Part shown: positions 36,585 through 45,828 of the stretch, one piece after another | Position numbering within the stretch: position 1 is the stretch's first letter | Layout of the letters: each line of letters opens with the position of its first letter | From: Tritrichomonas foetus | Taxonomy: Eukaryota; Parabasalia; Tritrichomonadida; Tritrichomonadidae | NCBI GenBank assembly: GCA_001839685.1 | Contig: MLAK01000593.1 | Location: 246,378-310,377 of the forward strand | Direction: 5' to 3' | Length of the DNA stretch: 64,000 nucleotides | The notes under the pieces: model-generated | Told to the model about the DNA's origin: nothing | Databases searched by the model: none | Seen by the model: only the letters and a program-made list of their open reading frames with translations | Translations under genes and position numbers: made by a program

Positions 36585-37667
36585 TTAAGCAACTTTGCAA
36601 ATTTTCGGTCTTGTTGGGTTCCAAAACCATCCAACATCGTCTGGAATATCCTTCAACATTTTGTCTGCATTCATTAAGAACTCAATTTTAGACATATGTT
36701 TTCCATGGCCTGACCAGATAGATACATCTTTAAATCTGGTGATATGCTTTGTGCAAACTCCACATTCACCTGGAATATTTTGTGTGTAAATTAAAGGGAC
36801 ATTACATACTGACAAATTAGCGAAATTTTTCTCCAGAAGTCGCTTATATTCAATTTCAAATTGAAACTCACGACCGAGAAAATTAGTGCTTGATCCACTT
36901 CGAACGTAGATGCCAGCATGTGGTAATAAATGTGAGAGAGCTTCTTGGGCTTCAATTCCAACTTCACAAACAACTTCCCAAGTTTCCTTGGCTTCTTGCC
37001 CAACTAACCTTTCAACTGTTTTTCTCGATAAAATGACGCCAGAATCAAAAAGAAGCATTTGAAAGAAATATCGGAGATCAATACAGCTTCCATATGCAAC
37101 TGAATAGATATCTGGTCGCTTTTGCTGAATCATTTTGTGAAATTGAGATTCAAATAAATCCACCCGCATGTATGCTGCATCATTGATGAGCATCAGCCAA
37201 TTACTTGAGGACCTTTTAAGGAACATATTAAGAGTGCTCAATAAAATCCATGGTGATGGGTTTGGTGAATTAAATACTGATTTTGGTGTGACGATTGTCA
37301 AAATTCCGCATTCTGAGTTTTTCCAATGTTTCCCTGAGTAGTATTCAATTCCATCAACAAATGGTTTTTTGTTCAGTTCATCAACCCATTGTCTTTTGGA
37401 TATGCATTGATATTTTTTGGGACCGTATTCGGTGTCCATAATAGCGATGTAAAGCATCTCGTTTGGCGACATTGTCGATTTTTTCGGAGGTGGTGGATTG
37501 TTATAGTTGTCGAAAGTAAATTGAGTTTCTTTATAGACTTGTCGTTTGATTGTACTGTTCGAGAAATCATTTATTTCATCTTCATCGGGCTGGGTTTGAC
37601 GAATCATGAACACACTTAAAGAAAACATTGCGAGAGCCGTCAGAAATATAAAAACATTTAGTTTCAT
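36585..37667 (-). CDS. Type II membrane glycosyltransferase, fringe/C1GALT-like
   Basis: From ATG 37667 the protein has 360 residues with a type II signal anchor at the very N-terminus (MKLNVFIFLTALAMFSLSVF) and a lumenal domain. WLMLINDAAYMRVDLFE resembles the metal-binding DxD region of fringe and core-1 galactosyltransferases. FFQMLLFDSGVILSRKTVERL matches their downstream acceptor-site segment (fringe: GGAG.v.S). The DxD itself appears as NDAAYMRVD, so metal binding is uncertain. The enzyme would act in the Golgi on surface glycans. An ATG 30 codons upstream (37757) is open but would place a hydrophilic stretch before the anchor, so I prefer 37667. Divergent from the TPR gene. Confidence 0.7.
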   Translation of the reverse strand: MKLNVFIFLTALAMFSLSVFMIRQTQPDEDEINDFSNSTIKRQVYKETQFTFDNYNNPPPPKKSTMSPNEMLYIAIMDTEYGPKKYQCISKRQWVDELNKKPFVDGIEYYSGKHWKNSECGILTIVTPKSVFNSPNPSPWILLSTLNMFLKRSSSNWLMLINDAAYMRVDLFESQFHKMIQQKRPDIYSVAYGSCIDLRYFFQMLLFDSGVILSRKTVERLVGQEAKETWEVVCEVGIEAQEALSHLLPHAGIYVRSGSSTNFLGREFQFEIEYKRLLEKNFANLSVCNVPLIYTQNIPGECGVCTKHITRFKDVSIWSGHGKHMSKIEFLMNADKMLKDIPDDVGWFWNPTRPKICKVA

Positions 37668-37792
37668 TTGAGTATTAGATTGGTGTAAATGAAATAATGG
37701 TGAATAACAATGGTGAATTAGGAAGCATTTCAATTGGTGGATAGAAAAATTCATCATTGTGGTGAAACTAAGGTGAAATATAATAAGATTTG
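37668..37792. promoter_or_regulatory. Bidirectional promoter with repeated GGTGAA
   Basis: Between the divergent starts 37667 (minus) and 37793 (plus), the hexamer GGTGAA occurs four times on the plus strand (near 37698, 37710, 37761 and 37771) in two pairs. This may be a binding site shared by both genes. Confidence 0.35.
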
Positions 37793-38605
37793 ATGCATCC
37801 TTTGACGAAAGCGGAAAACAATTTAAAAATGGTTCAAGGCCTTGAAGCCAAACACAGCTATACAGAAGCTATTTCATTATGTAATCACGTTCTGGAGGAT
37901 TTAAAGCCAATCGCCTTGCATCAATCCGACGATACCAGCGCCATTCAGCTCATGGCCGTCGCCCTCGGTGAAATGAGCGAAATATACGAACGGAAAGGGG
38001 AAATTCAGCGTGCTCTCGAATACAAACGCACCCAGCATTCCTTTTTAGACTACGTCAAAATTTTCGAAGCCAGAGTGATCGAAGGAGACGATAGCTCTGA
38101 TGACAGCTCTGACGACAAATCCACTAGCAAAAGTGATGAAAAGAAAAACGCCAGGAAAACCAAAAAATATGCAAAAAATGAAAATACGAAAATCGGCCTT
38201 CTCGAAAAGCTCGAAGATCTTCAAGTTATGACAATCAGTTTAAGCGAGAATCCGGAAGACGCAATGCGGCAAATTATGGAATCCCTTCAACGATCGAAAG
38301 AAAAAAAAGTCAATCAAGCAATCGACCAAATAATTAATGCCAAACCACAAAAAAAGCAAAATCTAAATAGTGAAATCTCAACAACAGAAAGATGCATTGA
38401 ATTTATTTTCAATCATCCTTTTGTCATTATTTCTGTCATCCTTCTTTTCATTACTTTGGTTGTCTTTTTTATTTCGCGCACTTTTAGAGTAAAATATGAA
38501 ATGTCAGAAGCGAGTAAGCAGCGGCTGAGTAAGATTTCTGAATATCTGTCCAAACTAAATGAAGTTCCTAACAATGGTGCCAATAATCATCATACAGAAT
38601 TATAA
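37793..38605 (+). CDS. TPR-like protein with C-terminal membrane anchor
   Basis: A 270-residue protein from ATG 37793; the frame is also open from an adjacent TTG. The N-terminal 90 residues form helix pairs reading like a tetratricopeptide repeat (AKHSYTEAISLCNHVLEDL, IQLMAVALGEMSEIYERKGEIQRALEYK). A Ser/Asp-rich linker (DDSSDDSSDDKST) and a Lys-rich stretch follow. A strong transmembrane helix at about residues 204-226 (FVIISVILLFITLVVFFIS) leaves a 45-residue tail. It could be an organelle-surface adaptor; Fis1 is a known TPR tail-anchored protein, but the size and order differ. Function unknown. Confidence 0.65.
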   Translation: MHPLTKAENNLKMVQGLEAKHSYTEAISLCNHVLEDLKPIALHQSDDTSAIQLMAVALGEMSEIYERKGEIQRALEYKRTQHSFLDYVKIFEARVIEGDDSSDDSSDDKSTSKSDEKKNARKTKKYAKNENTKIGLLEKLEDLQVMTISLSENPEDAMRQIMESLQRSKEKKVNQAIDQIINAKPQKKQNLNSEISTTERCIEFIFNHPFVIISVILLFITLVVFFISRTFRVKYEMSEASKQRLSKISEYLSKLNEVPNNGANNHHTEL

Positions 38606-39053
38606 AAATCATCTTTTTTTTCCATGTTTGAATAAAGAAAATCTAATTAAAATAATGATTTCTATCTGATTTTTGCTGGCTTTTGTTACATTCTATTCAA
38701 CTTTGTCATTGTTTTAGGAATCATTGTTTGCTTTAGGAATCATTGTTTGCTTTAGGAATTATTGTTTGTTTTCGAAATCATTGTTTGTTTTCGAAATCAT
38801 TGTTTGTTTTCGAAATCATTGTTTGTTTTAGGAATCATTGTTTGTTTTAGGAATCATTGTATGTTATAAAAAACATTGTGATTGAAATGGATGTACATAT
38901 CTTTCAAACATTACATAGAGTGACTCAACAAATTAATGTATAGACTCATAATTAATATATATACTTACAAAAATGGTATATCGCAAATAATAGAGTGAAA
39001 GAAAGAGAAGGCTTGTTTTTACAATTTAAATAAAATATTATATGTAATTACAT
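38606..39053. other. Convergent intergenic region with minisatellite
   Basis: Tail-to-tail spacer. A 19-bp minisatellite fills 38717-38866. The rest is AT-rich without genes. Confidence 0.65.
38717..38866. repeat. 19-bp minisatellite
   Basis: About eight tandem copies of a 19-base unit, TTTAGGAATCATTGTTTGT, with a block of three copies in which TTAGG becomes TTCGA. It starts about 110 bases past the stop of the TPR gene. Copies of each variant are contiguous, implying local duplication. Confidence 0.93.
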
Positions 39054-41924
39054 TTATCCATTTTTTTCGATATTGGATAGAAAAGATTGTGCATAAGCCT
39101 CATATCCCTGAATAGTTTTTAACATCTGAAAATATGCATCCATTTTCCTCATTTTTAATATCGGAACAGCTTCTGGTAATGCACTGATTTGAATCAAAGT
39201 ATGGATTATCGAGGATGATAACTCTGGATTCGACTTAATTAAGTAGATTAATTTTGTTATTGCAATCTCGTATGAATTTACGTAACCTATTTTAGCTAAT
39301 TCATGAAAGAAATTCACGAAAACAGCTAACATTTCAGAATCTGTTTCCTCATAGAGTTTTAGAAAATATCGCTTTAGGAATTTTCCTTTTTCTAATGCAA
39401 TTAATACATCTTTAGTTAGTGGTGCCTTTTTTGCAATTTCATCAAAACTTCTCAAAATATCCCTATCATTGGATTCCAAAAAGAGCAGCAATAAATAATA
39501 AAATGAATGTTGCGTTACAATTGTTTTTCTCAATAAACTAGACTGAAATAATATCAGAAATAGCTTATAGTTATTTACATAAGTTGGAATTCCAAAATTC
39601 ATCCATTGTTGATTATGCACAACTACTTTTGCAGTTTCAGTAGAACATTCAGAAAATTTCATTAACACCAAAAACCATTCTTCTGACACTCTAGATTTAT
39701 CAATAAAAAAGTTTGCTAATCTTCTTGAAGGAGGAAACTTTTCAACTCGAAGAAGAAGAGAACATATTATATCATGTAAAGTATCATTCTCAAAATTATT
39801 AATGATAATATCGAAATTCAATAAATATTTGGGATCATACAAATTTGTTATTCCTTTGTAAGCTTCATTGATTATTATGACATTCTGAGATCTCGTTAAA
39901 ACTTCAAACTGTGCTAAAACATCATTTTGCCGTCTATTCAAATATTCCGGGGATTTAATACAAAGATGATAAAATATTGATATGAAATGATTGGCACAGT
40001 CTAATTGTAAAAAGATTGATGTTTCTTTTAAAAATAGATCCAAAACTGGTAATGATTGTTCAATATTTGGGATTTTTTGAGTATAGTAGGAAAGCAATAT
40101 AATCATATCTTCTGGGCATGTCTTGATTAGAAAAGGGAGATTACTGTGAATCAATGGATTCATCAAAAAATTTTTCCTTTGTGTAAAGAAAAAATAATAC
40201 AAATTTGTCATTTGCAATACTGTTTCAAGACCGTTTATTTTAAGATCTTGAATTAAGTCACTATTTATTAAATGATCAATAAAAGTTACATCTCTACAAC
40301 CAATTATAAAAAATGATTTTAAAACTTCAACTTTGGATTCATTGGCGAGAAATTTAAATATTTTCGAAATAACAATAAGATATTCATCATAATAATTTGG
40401 TGGCAAATTATCAGCTATTTGATTTATATATGGGATAAACTTTGGATTTAAAACATCCATTAAAAGTGATTGATCAAAATTAAATTTTAAGTTCACCAAT
40501 GTAGTTGACTTTGTGATATCATTTTGAGTTTCACTATTGTGAAATACATTACCTTCGGTTTGACAATCTTCAAATTTTGATGTTTTTATTGATTGCTTCA
40601 TTGATGGTGATAATATTTTACTAAAAGTTGGAAGATCTGGTAAATTTTCTGTTTCAATTGTCTTTTTTATACTGGTTGCAGGTGGTAATGCAGATGTTAT
40701 CACCTGTTCATTTTTCCCAATAAAACCTTGTGATACTGCTATTGTTTGCATTGATGCTTTTTTTAAAATATTAGACATATTGATTTTTGGAATGGGTTTA
40801 AGTACTGTGATTTCTTTTTGTTTATCAGCCTCGATATTGTTTGTATTACTCTCAATTTTTTTTTCTTTTGGAACATTGAAAGTTGGATCTTTTTGCTGCT
40901 GCAATTTTAAATAAACTTGTTGAAGATCAACAAAAACAAGTGGTGGAATTTTTCCTTGAGTTTCACTTTTTAAGTGGTACTTTCTAAGTTTATCTGCGGC
41001 ATTTTTTATGACAGAACGGTCTGAAGATGAGAATGAGATTTTTCCATTAGCGAAATCATTAAATATCTGGTCAAATGTAGGTCTTTTATGTGCATCAGAT
41101 GACCAACATTTGGATATATATCTTTGAAGTCCAAAAGAAGTGCTTCTTGAAAAATTTGGCCGTAAATCACCATCAACAACCTCATCATAAATATCAGTAG
41201 TGGTCTTAAAAGGATAAGGATGATGATTTTCACTCATTTCATACAATAAAACACCAAAAGAATATATGTCAGTTTTCATACTATAATAGAAATCCTTGAT
41301 AATTTCGGGTGACATATAAGCTGGAGTACCAATTCTTCTCGTCATTGTACCAATAGTATCTTCGAACCTGGCAAAACCGAAGCCTGCGATTCGTGGAGTT
41401 CCATTAGCTTCAATTAGAACTGTAGATGGTTTGAGATCACGATGAATGATATTGAGACTATGAACATGACTCATTGCAAAAGCTATTGACATTGCAATAA
41501 TTGATTTGTATGTTGAAGAAAAATGTTTCTTTTCACTATTTTTATCAGAGTCACCATGGATGAGGATACTTAAATTCCCATTTGGGATATATTCAGTAAT
41601 AATTGCATATGGATGATCGACTGTATAACCAATAAATGGAATAATAAACTTGTTGTTTGTTAATGATAATAGATATGATTCTCTTAAGAACATTTTTCTC
41701 TCTTTATTATCAGTGAATTTTACAAATTCTTTGATTACAACTTTCTTGTTTGTTCGAGTATCCATGCCAGTCCAAACTACAAATATATCATTTTTCCCCA
41801 TTTCTTTATCGTACTTGAAATCTTCAATATTACGAATATAATTAGGAGCTTTTAAAGCGAGCTCTAATATATCTTCTGGTATTTGGATATTATCTTTTGA
41901 TGTTTTCCTCTCCTCTTTCGACAT
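39054..41924 (-). CDS. TKL-type pseudokinase with C-terminal helical repeats
   Basis: A 956-residue protein. Residues 40-295 form a kinase domain of the tyrosine-kinase-like type (FVVWTGMDTRTNKKVVIKEF, HRDLKPST at 161-168, GTPAYMSPEII, TDIYSFGVLLYEM, CWSSDAHKRPTFDQIF). The VVIK lysine (65) and HRD aspartate (163) are present. The metal-binding Asn after HRD is Thr168, DFG is GFG (181-183), and the glycine-rich loop is missing. Loss of both metal-binding residues predicts no phosphotransfer. Residues 300-480 are low-complexity, and 490-950 are helical repeats. It probably works as a scaffold. Trichomonads have many TKL kinases with repeat tails. Confidence 0.85.
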   Translation of the reverse strand: MSKEERKTSKDNIQIPEDILELALKAPNYIRNIEDFKYDKEMGKNDIFVVWTGMDTRTNKKVVIKEFVKFTDNKERKMFLRESYLLSLTNNKFIIPFIGYTVDHPYAIITEYIPNGNLSILIHGDSDKNSEKKHFSSTYKSIIAMSIAFAMSHVHSLNIIHRDLKPSTVLIEANGTPRIAGFGFARFEDTIGTMTRRIGTPAYMSPEIIKDFYYSMKTDIYSFGVLLYEMSENHHPYPFKTTTDIYDEVVDGDLRPNFSRSTSFGLQRYISKCWSSDAHKRPTFDQIFNDFANGKISFSSSDRSVIKNAADKLRKYHLKSETQGKIPPLVFVDLQQVYLKLQQQKDPTFNVPKEKKIESNTNNIEADKQKEITVLKPIPKINMSNILKKASMQTIAVSQGFIGKNEQVITSALPPATSIKKTIETENLPDLPTFSKILSPSMKQSIKTSKFEDCQTEGNVFHNSETQNDITKSTTLVNLKFNFDQSLLMDVLNPKFIPYINQIADNLPPNYYDEYLIVISKIFKFLANESKVEVLKSFFIIGCRDVTFIDHLINSDLIQDLKINGLETVLQMTNLYYFFFTQRKNFLMNPLIHSNLPFLIKTCPEDMIILLSYYTQKIPNIEQSLPVLDLFLKETSIFLQLDCANHFISIFYHLCIKSPEYLNRRQNDVLAQFEVLTRSQNVIIINEAYKGITNLYDPKYLLNFDIIINNFENDTLHDIICSLLLRVEKFPPSRRLANFFIDKSRVSEEWFLVLMKFSECSTETAKVVVHNQQWMNFGIPTYVNNYKLFLILFQSSLLRKTIVTQHSFYYLLLLFLESNDRDILRSFDEIAKKAPLTKDVLIALEKGKFLKRYFLKLYEETDSEMLAVFVNFFHELAKIGYVNSYEIAITKLIYLIKSNPELSSSIIHTLIQISALPEAVPILKMRKMDAYFQMLKTIQGYEAYAQSFLSNIEKNG

Positions 41925-42169
41925 TCAATAACAGTATTTGACTGATATCAAAAGGAATAAAGTAATCATTCAAAAATTGACTAATTGGGCATTTTTCTGT
42001 AAACATTGAAAGATTGAGAGTTTTCGTCCCAAAAAAAATTGACAACAGTTCTCAAATTATTCATATATTGAAAGTGCTCATACACAATTGTTTCGTCTTT
42101 GAATACATCATATCATATCATTATCAGATAAGAATGGTTCGCTTAATAGTCCACTCATTCTGAATGCTT
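41925..42169. other. Divergent spacer upstream of the pseudokinase gene
   Basis: Promoter of the minus-strand pseudokinase; no gene is seen. It borders the decayed gene to its right. Confidence 0.5.
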
Positions 42170-42800
42170 TTATTGAGACATATGAGTGAACTATATATTG
42201 GGTGAGATTCTGAGGACTTCAAAATCGATAGGAGACATGTGATGTAAAATATTTTTGCTCATATCACATTGAAGTTGTTCATCAATCACATTACTGTCAA
42301 ATTCTTTGAGTAAGTTGGATCCAAACATGGATTATCTTTGTTGAGCATGACTGGCATTTCTAAAATAAAACTCTGAATAAGAAAAAGCTGTTTATTGATA
42401 ATCTAAATGATTATCATTATACTATTAATATTCATTCCAATGGAAACATACTTTGTTGTTTCATCTAAATAAGAGAAATCTGTTCTCGTTGAAGAAACAC
42501 TGTTTGTTCTTCTTGGCATTTCTGGTGGCATGAATGTAGGAAGTTGTTGTAAAGGACGAGAAGAAGAGGGTGGTGGTGTTAGAGGTCATATTTGTGTCTC
42601 CAGCAATTACATAAGATAGGTTTCCATTCTTTAAAGAAGAGGTAGGATATCATAAACATCATGCTGAATGTAATTCAAGATGAATCTTTTCAATATTGTT
42701 GGATTATTATTCAAAATATTTGTTGATAGTAAACTACATATATAACTAATCTACCAAATATCTAAGGAAAATATTAAAATCGAGATTTACATACATTCTA
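42170..42800 (-). pseudogene. Decayed intron-containing gene
   Basis: On the minus strand several coding-like segments lie in sequence but in different frames: ILNNNPTILKRFILNYIQHD (near 42660-42720), LKNGNLSYVIAGDTN (near 42590-42635), TPPPSSSRPLQQLPTFMPPE (near 42520-42582), MPVMLNKDNPCLDPTYSK (near 42305-42359) and DEQLQCDMSKNILHHMSP (near 42225-42285). After the third, GTATGT at 42451 down to 42446 and TTTTAG near 42361 fit a 91-nt intron, so the ancestor was probably spliced. At least two more frame changes cannot be explained by GT-AG introns, and no 5' ATG is seen. The Pro/Ser-rich middle and acidic C-terminus (FEVLRISP) recall transcription-factor activation regions, but the family is unknown. 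Confidence 0.5.
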
Positions 42801-42864
42801 TATCATCTTGTGCTATCTTTTTTTTGAAAGAAATGTGGTTACAGTAAAACGATAGAACAATTTT

Positions 42865-42873
42865 TAAACGTTC
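42865..42873 (+). promoter_or_regulatory. TAAACGTTC element, 3 nt before ATG
   Basis: The same 9-mer as at 6197-6205 and 34966-34974, here only three bases from the start codon at 42877. So short a distance implies a very short 5' leader or transcription starting at or inside the motif. Confidence 0.45.
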
Positions 42874-42876
42874 GAA

Positions 42877-43152
42877 ATGGATGGTGAGCGAATTTTACCG
42901 ACTCCACATGCACCACGGAAAAGAACACGGAATAGGCAAGCAAGAACATCAACTCGTGTATCAATTGGTAAACCAAATGATGGTCAATTAAGCCTTCAAT
43001 ATTTTTCGCAACTGCTCGATATTGATACAGTTTGCAATAATGCTTTGCATGCCCTCAGAAAAGATGAAAAGCTGAATGTGCAGTGGGTGAATGATCTTCT
43101 TGCCGAGGAATGGAAATACAAATTCGATGTTCCAATTATGACCAAATTTTGA
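42877..43152 (+). CDS. Small basic hypothetical protein
   Basis: A 91-residue protein. Its N-terminus is Arg-rich and disordered-looking (PHAPRKRTRNRQARTSTRV). It is followed by a helical segment (LQYFSQLLDIDTVCNNALHAL and VQWVNDLLAEEWKYKF). The strong promoter element and balanced composition support a real gene. I do not recognise it; basic tail plus helical core would fit a chromatin-associated protein, which is only a guess. About 75 bases after the stop, another coding-like stretch (43232-43305, including SSPELVHLLIVMDMAKIFEL) appears in a different frame, so the gene may be longer and spliced or frameshifted. Confidence 0.55.
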   Translation: MDGERILPTPHAPRKRTRNRQARTSTRVSIGKPNDGQLSLQYFSQLLDIDTVCNNALHALRKDEKLNVQWVNDLLAEEWKYKFDVPIMTKF

Positions 43153-43834
43153 TAACTAAAAATGTTTGTATCATCTTTTTTTACATCTATTTTCTTTCTA
43201 TCATTTTTTATAAATTTACTCTTTTAGTATCGAGCCCAGAATTAGTTCATTTATTAATTGTGATGGATATGGCGAAAATTTTTGAATTAAAAGAAATTGT
43301 ACAATAAAACAGTAAATATTATACAGAATAATCATGGACATCCATTTTGATGCATTTTTAATCTTTTACTTAATGATTTCCAACTTCTGAACATATCATA
43401 GTATTCCGTTGTTGTGAGTTTTTATTAGTATAGAAAAGTAAGAAAATGATTTTTTATAACGAACTTTATTCTTTAGTGGCAGTTTTAAATCTAATTTTTA
43501 TTCAATTCATTTCGTTCTTTGTTATTTTCAATTGCTCCATTAACGGTTTGTGAGAAATCATTTGTACATTTGCTAGAAGTCAAACTTCTTTGGGTGCAAT
43601 AAACAGAAAATTGAATCAACCGGATTTTAATTTAACCTTTATTTGACCTATTTTCCATTTCTTCTGATCATGTCCAAAGAAATTGCCTATTTCCTTTGTA
43701 TTTTCCATTATATATTATTATTTTAATAAAATAATATTTAATATAATCATAAAAATATATAAATATATAAATATTAGACATTTATATAATTCTTCTCGAG
43801 ATAAACATGTTTTTAAATTTACTATTTGCTTATT
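43153..43834. other. Intergenic region with a coding-like remnant
   Basis: 43232-43305 on the plus strand reads SSPELVHLLIVMDMAKIFEL and continues to a TAA at 43303-43305. A TTTTAG precedes it, but I find no donor that keeps the frame of the gene at 42877. The remainder is AT-rich and empty up to the PCI gene. Confidence 0.4.
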
Positions 43835-45028
43835 ATGTTGAATGAGGAAAATATCGTTGATAATCTCTTAAACGGTGTTAAACATCCAATAAGTTGGCGG
43901 TACATTATCCATCTTATTGCTAATGTTGAAAGTGATGAGGTAAGAAGCAAATTAGCTGATCAAATTAAAAAGAAATTGTCTATTTTAGGAAGGAATGGCT
44001 TTGTTTCCTATGTGGAAAAACTATCCAAGAAAAACTATGATGGGCCTGCCATCTATCGGGATTTCACAGAAGAAAATTATATCGAGCAAAGATCGATTCT
44101 CATTGAAAAAATTGGATTGAGAATTCTTGGCAGTCAAACGGATTTTTCTGTAACGGCTGCCGCACAAACAGATCACTTTTATTTTTGGAATGCAATTCAA
44201 TCTTACAAAAGAGACTACCAATTAAATAAGCGGTCAAAATTTTACATACAAAGAGCATGCTTATATATTTGTTTAGATGAATGGACAAAAGCTTACAATT
44301 TAGCATTAAAATCAAAAGACCCAGAATTGATTTCTGTGATTTCATTTTCTTTTGGAGATTTTGCACAAGTTATAAATAATACAAATAGTTTACTAAAAAT
44401 AATTCGACAAAGGAAAACTAAAATAGCAAGTATATTCGAATTACTGTATATAATAACACTTTCCATTCTTTGCTCTTACGAATTCCTCCCAGATGAAGAT
44501 ACACTACTAGATAATTTATTTCTTTTTCTTCAAGAACAAAATTTGCACTCAGCAAAATCCGCAATTAAAAATTTTAAAGATCATAAATTTCTTTTCGCTA
44601 TAAATTGGGTAAATTCACTTGAAAATCTGACATCTCTTTCAATATATATGTGCTTCTCTTTCCAAAATGTACAAGAAGCAGTAATTGCAAATGTAATCAT
44701 TCATTTTTGTTATCCATATAAATCTATTTCACTCAGTAAGATTTCTTCCATATTGAATCTCGAGGAAGTTCAAATTGAAGAAATACTTCAAAATTTGTGT
44801 CTGGAAAATAAATTATCATGTAAGATTGATTATGTTGAAAAAACATTGGAAAAAATCCCAAATATGAAAATTCACTACAATCGGAGAAAAGTTCTGCGGA
44901 GATCTAAAATGTGTCTAATTAAGTTTCAGGAATTACTATGGATTCTGAATATTCAGAGAAGTGAAGCAAAAAGCAATACAAATCAAGGTGGTCTTGATTT
45001 TATTGTTGCAGAATCACAAACTATTTGA
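43835..45028 (+). CDS. PCI-domain protein, CSN1/RPN7-like
   Basis: From ATG 43835 (the frame also opens at a TTG nine bases earlier) the protein has 397 residues. A helical N-terminal solenoid includes an aromatic-rich segment HFYFWNAIQSYKRDYQLNKR. A C-terminal winged-helix PCI module follows, with FCYPYKSISLSKISSILNLE then EEILQNLCLENKLSCKIDYV. The latter fits the 'PYSSVDL..LA..L......VE..L..LI..G.I..RID' pattern of COP9 subunit 1 and proteasome RPN7. These subunits scaffold the COP9 signalosome or 26S lid. CSN1 is favoured over RPN7 weakly, and eIF3 subunits are a further alternative. Confidence 0.65.
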   Translation: MLNEENIVDNLLNGVKHPISWRYIIHLIANVESDEVRSKLADQIKKKLSILGRNGFVSYVEKLSKKNYDGPAIYRDFTEENYIEQRSILIEKIGLRILGSQTDFSVTAAAQTDHFYFWNAIQSYKRDYQLNKRSKFYIQRACLYICLDEWTKAYNLALKSKDPELISVISFSFGDFAQVINNTNSLLKIIRQRKTKIASIFELLYIITLSILCSYEFLPDEDTLLDNLFLFLQEQNLHSAKSAIKNFKDHKFLFAINWVNSLENLTSLSIYMCFSFQNVQEAVIANVIIHFCYPYKSISLSKISSILNLEEVQIEEILQNLCLENKLSCKIDYVEKTLEKIPNMKIHYNRRKVLRRSKMCLIKFQELLWILNIQRSEAKSNTNQGGLDFIVAESQTI

Positions 45029-45828
45029 ATAAATGTTTTTATTACTCGGATTTTTTCTTTCATGCTTGTTTTGTTTTTATGAATGGAGATTTATCACTCA
45101 TATAAAGCTGAGTTATAAAATAAAGGACATGAAGATTTCCAAATAGTCATTTTGAGAATCTGGGAAATGTGATAAATTTTATGAGAAAAAATCAAATTTC
45201 ATGCAAAATTCTGTAGAGTGAAGATAAATATTCATGCTTAAATCATTTATTAACAGATTTGTAATGTTCCCAGACAATTAAACAAATCAAGGTGATGATA
45301 TTTCGAAAAATTTGTTAATATTTGATGTTTTAGAGTACAGAATTATATATTTACATTTCCATAAAAAAAGAAACGCTTGCGAAAACATTTGATGAGATCG
45401 AAACATAATCAAATGTAAATGATTGATTTTCGAACTCAAAAACATAAATAGTTTACAAACTTACCGTATTTAAGTATGAATCAGTCAAAATCTCGACTCT
45501 TTCCAAAAAAACTATTAATTATTTGTAAAAAAGTTTGCTTTAAAAATGATACCACAGAATTTAAAATCTTTTTAACAAGCATTTCCCTATGAATAATTAC
45601 CTTTTTCACATTCAAAAGCAATATATTAAATTTGAGGTTATAAGACGTTAATAAGTAAATCGACTTTTTCAAGAAATTTTTCACTGACTCTTCTGAAAAT
45701 TACTTTGAAAATTCTCTTGAAAATTTCGTATTTATGAAAAAGTTTTGTATTTTTGCATGGCATTCAAAAATTAAATAAAAATTTGTAAACTTAAGAAATA
45801 GCAAAAAATATTCGTCTCATAAGAAATA
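45029..45828. other. Intergenic region
   Basis: An 800-bp AT-rich spacer between plus-strand genes. A 67-residue minus-strand frame at 45481-45684 has biased composition and no support. I see no repeat or RNA gene. Confidence 0.6.

Noticed and set aside
45481..45684. 67-residue minus-strand frame
   Set aside because: Lys/Leu/Ile-biased composition expected of AT-rich spacer, with no homology that I recognise.
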